Source: SAR116 cluster bacterium (GTDB taxonomy: Bacteria > Pseudomonadota > Alphaproteobacteria > Puniceispirillales > Puniceispirillaceae). Taken from it: DNA of 10,585 nt. Location of the stretch: the NCBI GenBank assembly GCA_004213025.1, contig SHBC01000032.1, forward strand, positions 1-10,585, read 5' to 3'. Below the pieces are notes generated by a model. That model did not search any database and was not told where the DNA came from. It worked only from the letters and a program-made list of their open reading frames with translations. This document shows, piece by piece, positions 7,622 to 10,585 of this stretch. The position numbers and the translations under genes are program-made. Each line of letters begins with the position of its first letter. Within the stretch, counting starts at the first letter, position 1.

Positions 7622-8605
7622 CTACATCCAGCCACGCTCTCTGTAGTATTTCGCCGCACCAGGGTGAATCGGTGCTGACAGGCCGTCGGAAATCATCTCC
7701 TCTTCCTTCAGATTCCGGAAGGCGGGGTGAAGCTTCTTGAAATCAGCGAAATTGTCGAACACCGCCTTGACCACGGTATAGACGACCTTTTCCGGCACAT
7801 CCGCCGCGGTGATCACCGTCGCCCCGACACCAAAGGTGGTGGTGTCGTTTGGTGAGCCGGCATACATGCCGCCCGGCACAGTGGCCACGCGGTAGAAGGA
7901 ATTGTCCGCAACAAGCCGATCAATCGGCGCACCGCTGACCGAGACCAGTTCAACATCACAGCTTGTGGCAGCCTCGGTAACGGCGGCGGCCGGGTGTCCG
8001 ACCGTATAGATCATCGCGTCAATCTTGCCGTCACAGACCGCCTGCGCCATTTCAGACCCCTTCAGCTCGGCAGCAAGCGAGAAGTCACTCATCTTCATGC
8101 CGAAGGCATCCATGACAACTTCCATCGTCGCGCGCTGGCCCGAACCAGGATTGCCGACATTCACCTTCTTGCCCTTCAGATCTCCGAACGAGGCCACGCC
8201 GGCCCCCTTGCGGGCGATCAGCGTGAATGGCTCGGGATGCACGGAAAAGACCGCGCGAAGATCCCTGAACTTGCCCTTGTCGGCAAATTTCGAGGTGCCG
8301 CGATAGGCATGGTGCTGCCAGTCGGACTGGGCAACGCCGAATTCCAGCTCGCCAGCCCGTACAGTGTTGATGTTGTAGACCGAACCACCGGTGGATTCAG
8401 CGGAACAGCGGATGCCGTGGGACTTGCGGTCCTTGTTCACAAGCCGGCAGATGGCACCGCCGGTCGGGTAATACACCCCGGTAACCCCGCCTGTTCCAAT
8501 GGAAACGAATTGCTCAGCAACCGCCTGGGCGACACCAAAGGCCGCCATCGAGGCGATTACCCCGCCATAGATAACCCCACGATAGATAAACTGTTTGAAT
8601 TGCAT
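7622..8605 (-). CDS. TAXI-family TRAP transporter solute-binding protein
   Basis: 327 aa periplasmic binding protein of the TRAP-TAXI (TRAP-associated extracytoplasmic immunogenic) type. It captures the substrate and hands it to the fused permease encoded next. The signal peptide spans residues 1-30 with probable cleavage at AVA|EQF. The mature N-terminus FVSIGTGGVTGVYYPTGGAICRLVN (33-57) is the TAXI signature (IGTGGxxGxYYPxGG). It is followed by AESTGGSVYNINTVRAGELEFGVAQSDW (69-96), DLKGKKVNVGNPGSGQRATMEVVMDAFG (142-169) and, near the end, HPGAAKYYRERGW, all usual for the family. The start at 8605 is chosen over the upstream in-frame ATG at 8662 because AGGGGGGAG precedes it at 6 nt and it opens directly into the signal peptide. 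Substrate is unknown; characterised or proposed TAXI substrates are mostly small organic acids and amino acids such as glutamate. Confidence 0.95.
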   Translation of the reverse strand: MQFKQFIYRGVIYGGVIASMAAFGVAQAVAEQFVSIGTGGVTGVYYPTGGAICRLVNKDRKSHGIRCSAESTGGSVYNINTVRAGELEFGVAQSDWQHHAYRGTSKFADKGKFRDLRAVFSVHPEPFTLIARKGAGVASFGDLKGKKVNVGNPGSGQRATMEVVMDAFGMKMSDFSLAAELKGSEMAQAVCDGKIDAMIYTVGHPAAAVTEAATSCDVELVSVSGAPIDRLVADNSFYRVATVPGGMYAGSPNDTTTFGVGATVITAADVPEKVVYTVVKAVFDNFADFKKLHPAFRNLKEEEMISDGLSAPIHPGAAKYYRERGWM

Positions 8606-8611
8606 AGCTCT

Positions 8612-8620
8612 CTCCCCCCT
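8612..8620 (-). promoter_or_regulatory. Strong Shine-Dalgarno that fixes the TAXI binding-protein start
   Basis: AGGGGGGAG on the minus strand ends six bases before the ATG at 8605. It decides between this ATG and the in-frame ATG at 8662, which has no such site and would place 19 non-signal residues before the signal peptide. Confidence 0.8.
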
Positions 8621-8667
8621 CTTTCGAGGTGAATTCTGTTCAGGATGGAATGGAAAAAGCACACGGG

Positions 8668-8682
8668 CCGATCAATGATCGG
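8668..8682. promoter_or_regulatory. 15-bp perfect palindrome in the TRAP operon leader
   Basis: CCGATCA-A-TGATCGG: 7-bp arms about a single central base, 63 bp before the TAXI start codon. It could be a dimeric operator. As RNA on the minus strand it would be a 6-bp hairpin with a 3-nt loop, followed about ten bases later by a TTTTT run, so a leader hairpin is an alternative. Function unproven. Confidence 0.5.
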
Positions 8683-8692
8683 TGCATAACGT

Positions 8693-8725
8693 GTTCAGTA
8701 TGAACCCATGTTGGCAGGCGATCAA
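8693..8725 (-). promoter_or_regulatory. Possible TRAP operon promoter overlapped by a 13-bp palindrome
   Basis: On the minus strand TTGATC (plus-strand 8720-8725) and CATACT (8697-8702) are 17 bp apart, each matching the sigma70 consensus at 4/6 positions. The palindrome GTTCA-GTA-TGAAC (8693-8705) covers the putative -10, where a bound repressor would block transcription. Each element is weak alone; the overlap is what makes it worth listing. The resulting leader would be about 85 nt long. Confidence 0.3.
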
Positions 8726-8796
8726 GACCGACAGCACGGCAAACCAGATTGCGTGCCGCGCGCCGGTCAGTTGGGCAGACGCGCTGCATCCAATTC

Positions 8797-8815
8797 GATT
8801 TGGTTCAACCAAATC
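8797..8815. promoter_or_regulatory. 19-bp perfect palindrome, candidate FadR/GntR-type operator
   Basis: GATTTGGTT-C-AACCAAATC: 9-bp arms about one central base. Its core, TGGTTCAACCA (8801-8811), fits TNGTNNNACNA, the half-site pattern established for FCD (FadR-subfamily) GntR regulators such as FadR, PdhR and LldR, which often control uptake of organic acids. It lies about 190 bp before the TAXI start and 180 bp before the TauE-type start, so it could serve either side. The palindrome is seen directly; the regulator is inferred. Confidence 0.55.
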
Positions 8816-8897
8816 TTCCGTTATCGTGTATGTCTTTAAGTGTGCGCCTGAAGGCACCTCAACAGCCTTCGATGGCCATGGTGTGGAGTGACGTTTC

Positions 8898-8945
8898 ATA
8901 TGTTTTCTGACCTATATGTCTTTTGACCCATATGTCTTGTAACTT
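8898..8945. repeat. Three tandem 16-bp direct repeats upstream of the TauE-type gene
   Basis: Units start at 8898, 8914 and 8930, each beginning ATATGT, with an exact 16-bp period: ATATGTTTTCTGACCT, ATATGTCTTTTGACCC and ATATGTCTTGTAACTT. Units 1 and 2 share 13 of 16 positions, units 2 and 3 share 12 of 16. The block ends 51 bp before the TauE-type start codon, where activator or repressor sites would be expected. It may also contain the promoter, although no convincing -35/-10 pair stands out. Confidence 0.7.
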
Positions 8946-8996
8946 GCCTGGCACATTGTCTTCCCGCCCGTCCCTCCATCATGCTGCGGTGCGCGG

Positions 8997-9743
8997 ATGC
9001 TTATCGAGATCATAGACCTGACGCTCCTCATCGGCATCCTGCTGGCGCTGGGCGCCGCCGCCATGACCGCCTATGCCGGCTTTGGCGGGGCGCTGGTCAT
9101 GGTGCCGCTGTTCACCTTCCTTGTTGGTCCGGTGCAGGCCGTTGCCATCATGACCATCTGCAGCGTGGTGGCGCTGCTGCATGTCGTGCCGGGCCTGTTG
9201 AAGATCATCAAATGGTCCGAGGTGGTACCACTCTTCATCGGTATTCTTGTGTCAGCCTCGATCGGGTCGCATTTTCTGGTGGTGGCGGATACCGGGACAA
9301 TCCGCCTTGGGATGGGCATTTTCATCCTCATATCCGCCGCTGTGCTGATCCTGGATTTCAGATATTCCGGGCCACGCGGCACCCTGCCAAGCATGAGTGT
9401 CGGCGCCGTGACAGGCGGTATCATGGGCGGGTTTGGCGTGCCGGCAGGCCCGGTGATGGTTGTCTATTATCTTGCCGCGCCAGAGCCGGCACAGGTCCAA
9501 CGCGCCAACATCATGTTCAGCGTCTGGCTGTTGCTGTTGGTCATGCTCGGCAATCTGCTGGCACGCGACGCCATCGAGACCGCGACATTCCTGCGGTCCA
9601 TTTTCATTGCCCCGGCATCCATTCTTGGCGCCATGCTTGGCCAGTTTCTGTTCAAGCGGGCGCCGGTCACCTGGTTCAAGAAGTTCGCGCACTGGCTGCT
9701 GATCGCCATCGGCGCGTCATTGCTGGTGGTCGCGCTTTACTGA
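8997..9743 (+). CDS. TauE/SafE family membrane permease (putative sulfite/organic anion exporter)
   Basis: 248 aa and almost wholly hydrophobic, with about eight predicted membrane segments in two homologous halves, the architecture of the TauE/SafE family (PF01925). The first-half motif AYAGFGGALVMVPLF (25-39) has its internal repeat at GGIMGGFGVPAGPVMVVYYL (140-159); these glycine- and proline-rich loops are the family signature. Members have been linked to export of sulfite, sulfoacetate or other small anions and to uptake of sulfur or carboxylate compounds, so direction and substrate are not settled here. The start at 8997 has only a weak GCGG upstream, and no alternative in-frame start gives a better N-terminus. 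It is the only plus-strand gene, divergent from the TAXI-TRAP operon across a shared control region, and convergent with the tuf-tRNA-Trp transcript. Confidence 0.9.
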   Translation: MLIEIIDLTLLIGILLALGAAAMTAYAGFGGALVMVPLFTFLVGPVQAVAIMTICSVVALLHVVPGLLKIIKWSEVVPLFIGILVSASIGSHFLVVADTGTIRLGMGIFILISAAVLILDFRYSGPRGTLPSMSVGAVTGGIMGGFGVPAGPVMVVYYLAAPEPAQVQRANIMFSVWLLLLVMLGNLLARDAIETATFLRSIFIAPASILGAMLGQFLFKRAPVTWFKKFAHWLLIAIGASLLVVALY

Positions 9744-9764
9744 TACGACACCAGGGGTCCCACG

Positions 9765-9792
9765 ACGCATCCAAAGCGACGCACACAAAGCG
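9765..9792. repeat. Tandem duplication of a 14-bp unit
   Basis: Units 9765-9778 and 9779-9792 both read ACGCA, two variable bases, then CAAAGCG, so 12 of 14 positions match. They lie in the 3' gap between the TauE-type gene and the terminator of the opposing transcript. No function is evident; replication slippage is a sufficient explanation. Confidence 0.6.
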
Positions 9793-9799
9793 GTGCAGA

Positions 9800-9836
9800 C
9801 AAGAAAATGCCCCACGGTCATGACAACCGCAGGGCA
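9800..9836 (-). terminator. Intrinsic terminator of the tuf-tRNA-Trp transcript
   Basis: On the minus strand TGCCCTGCGGT pairs with ACCGTGGGGCA (plus-strand 9826-9836 and 9808-9818). It makes an 11-bp stem that includes a tandem U-G/G-U wobble, with a 7-nt loop, and is followed at once by TTTTCTT. This is the best intrinsic terminator in the window. It lies 78 bp past the tRNA-Trp 3' end, so the tuf-tRNA unit ends here. It may also halt transcription arriving from the convergent TauE-type gene, though the T-run favours the minus strand. Confidence 0.75.
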
Positions 9837-9859
9837 CCAGATAATCTCAGTCTTTATCG

Positions 9860-9882
9860 TCCCGGTATTCAATTCCCGGTAT
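9860..9882. repeat. 9-bp direct repeat, TCCCGGTAT, 14 bp apart
   Basis: Exact copies at 9860-9868 and 9874-9882 lie between the tRNA-Trp gene and its terminator. They are short and could be chance or an old slippage event. Confidence 0.4.
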
Positions 9883-9913
9883 GTATCGTCTCAGGATTTC
9901 CTGCCTTGGTCAG

Positions 9914-9989
9914 TGGCAGGGGCGATAGGACTCGAACCTACAACCCCCGGTTTTGGAGACCGGTGCTCTACCAATTGAGCTACACCCCT
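9914..9989 (-). tRNA. trnW: tRNA-Trp (anticodon CCA)
   Basis: 76 nt including an encoded 3' CCA. Acceptor AGGGGTG pairs with CGCCCCT (one G-U), the D arm is GCTC...GAGC, the anticodon stem is CCGGT/ACCGG around CTCCAAA with anticodon CCA, and the T arm is GTAGG-TTCGAGT-CCTAT. The discriminator base is G, as expected for bacterial tRNA-Trp. It lies 52 bp downstream of tuf on the same strand, a pairing common in bacteria, where it is usually followed by secE and nusG. Here it is followed by a terminator instead. Protein-like open frames across it on the plus strand are artefacts. Confidence 0.97.
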
Positions 9990-9997
9990 ATCCCTGA

Positions 9998-10021
9998 CAC
10001 CGCCGGCCTGAACCGGCGGTG
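9998..10021 (-). other. Perfect 9-bp hairpin between tuf and tRNA-Trp
   Basis: CACCGCCGG and CCGGCGGTG (9998-10006, 10013-10021) form an uninterrupted 9-bp stem with a 6-nt loop, 20 bases after the tuf stop and 8 bases before the tRNA 5' end. There is no T-run after it on either strand, so it is unlikely to terminate efficiently. It may protect the tuf mRNA 3' end after the tRNA is cut out of a joint transcript, or mark an RNase site. The structure is certain, its role inferred. Confidence 0.6.
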
Positions 10022-10041
10022 ATAGTCGTTATGTGACCGTC

Positions 10042-10585
10042 TTATTTCACGATCGAGGCGACGACGCCGGCGCCGACGGTACGTCCGCCCTCGCGGATGG
10101 CGAAGCGAAGACCTTCATCCATCGCGATCGGCGCGATCAGCGTCACGGTCATCGCGATGTTGTCGCCAGGCATCACCATCTCAGTGCCAGACGGCAGCTC
10201 GACCGAACCTGTCACATCCGTCGTCCGGAAATAAAATTGCGGGCGATAGTTCGAGAAAAACGGCGTGTGACGTCCGCCCTCTTCCTTCGTCAGAACATAG
10301 GCCTCGCACTTGAACTCGGTATGCGGCGTGATCGAACCGGGCGCCGACAGAACCTGTCCACGCTCAACCTCTTCACGCTTCGTGCCCCGAAGCAGAACGC
10401 CGACATTGTCCCCAGCCTCGCCCTGGTCCAAAAGCTTGCGGAACATCTCAACGCCCGTGCAGGTCGTCTTCGTGGTGTCCTTCAGACCGACAATCTCGAT
10501 CTCCTCACCAACATTCACGATGCCGCGCTCAATACGACCCGTCACAACCGTGCCACGACCCGAAATCGAGAACACATCCTCAATC
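10042..10585 (-). CDS. tuf: Translation elongation factor Tu, C-terminal part
   Basis: The last 180 codons and the TAA stop are present; the gene starts beyond the right edge (about 215 residues missing from a protein of about 396). EF-Tu is the GTPase that delivers aminoacyl-tRNA to the ribosomal A site. The visible part begins [21 protein letters not shown], the start of beta-barrel domain II, continues through [23 protein letters not shown], and then covers domain III ([35 protein letters not shown]), ending [15 protein letters not shown]. The GTPase domain is not seen. All residues look ordinary and no frameshift is present. A GTG codon at 10575 could be mistaken for a start, but the frame is open to the window edge and the sequence there is internal EF-Tu. 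Transcription likely continues into tRNA-Trp. Many Proteobacteria have two tuf copies. Confidence 0.98.
   Translation of the reverse strand, partial: IEDVFSISGRGTVVTGRIERGIVNVGEEIEIVGLKDTTKTTCTGVEMFRKLLDQGEAGDNVGVLLRGTKREEVERGQVLSAPGSITPHTEFKCEAYVLTKEEGGRHTPFFSNYRPQFYFRTTDVTGSVELPSGTEMVMPGDNIAMTVTLIAPIAMDEGLRFAIREGGRTVGAGVVASIVK

Larger units (their letters stand above)
8606..8996. other. Divergent intergenic control region between the TRAP operon and the TauE-type gene
   Basis: 391 bp without a credible gene. The two small open frames here (8672-8899 minus, 8682-8891 plus) have no Shine-Dalgarno and no family-like sequence. The region is more AT-rich than the neighbouring genes at its right end. 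It contains, in order, the TAXI Shine-Dalgarno, a 15-bp palindrome, a 13-bp palindrome overlapping a possible promoter, a 19-bp palindrome and three 16-bp direct repeats; these are listed separately. No regulator gene is in the window, so any factor acting here would be encoded elsewhere. Confidence 0.8.

Noticed and set aside
8606..8662. Upstream ATG at 8662 for the TAXI binding protein
   Set aside because: It would put 19 charged residues before the signal peptide, and the strong Shine-Dalgarno at 8612-8620 serves the ATG at 8605.
8672..8899. Two small open frames in the divergent intergenic region (75 and 69 codons)
   Set aside because: No Shine-Dalgarno, no recognisable sequence, and they overlap each other on opposite strands and the palindromes.
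8981..9823. 280-codon plus-strand frame over the TauE-type gene
   Set aside because: Reads His/Arg-rich without membrane segments; the frame starting at 8997 gives a proper TauE-family protein.
9793..10022. Small plus-strand open frames reading ...GLEPTTPGFGDRCSTN and ...GDRTRTYNPRFWRPVLYQLSYTP
   Set aside because: They are the antisense of the tRNA-Trp gene. This protein-like sequence is a well-known annotation artefact.
1..10585. CRISPR array, insertion sequence, prophage or toxin-antitoxin genes
   Set aside because: No spaced repeat array, transposase motif, terminal inverted repeats, phage gene or small gene pair was found. All substantial coding space is explained by transporters and tuf.

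Overview
The window looks like chromosomal DNA from a GC-rich alphaproteobacterium, plausibly a marine, transporter-rich one. The evidence is the EF-Tu C-terminus (ending ...[10 protein letters not shown]), the tuf-tRNA-Trp pairing, the abundance of solute-binding-protein-dependent transporters, and strong third-position GC in the coding regions. I cannot name the genus from sequence alone.

Layout, from right to left because almost everything is on the minus strand. (1) 10585-9800: the 3' part of tuf (EF-Tu), a perfect hairpin, tRNA-Trp(CCA), then a good intrinsic terminator. (2) 8997-9743, the only plus-strand gene: a TauE/SafE-type membrane permease. (3) 8606-8996: a 391-bp divergent intergenic region with three separate palindromes and a triplicated 16-bp direct repeat. 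(4) 8605-4906: a two-gene TAXI-type TRAP uptake system, with the periplasmic binding protein first and then a fused 4TM/12TM permease that carries a C-terminal DUF3394-like extension. (5) 4780-1: a peptide/opine/nickel-family ABC importer operon in canonical order: binding protein, two permeases, ATPase D, and ATPase F, which is cut by the window edge. The last four genes overlap by 1 or 4 nt.

The two importers have the same design. A binding-protein gene with a strong Shine-Dalgarno comes first, then about 100 bp holding a GC hairpin with a T-rich tail, then the permease gene(s). This would let binding protein be made in excess over the membrane parts. The substrates cannot be read from sequence. 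A TauE-family exporter transcribed divergently from the TRAP operon makes an organosulfur or organic-acid substrate a testable idea, no more.

No mobile element, CRISPR array, toxin-antitoxin or defence system is visible, and I do not think the window holds a wholly new system. The points most worth a second look are the regulatory architecture between the TRAP operon and the TauE gene (including a palindrome that fits the FadR/GntR operator pattern TNGTNNNACNA), the DUF3394 tail on the TRAP permease, and the loss of the usual secE-nusG neighbours downstream of tuf-tRNA-Trp.
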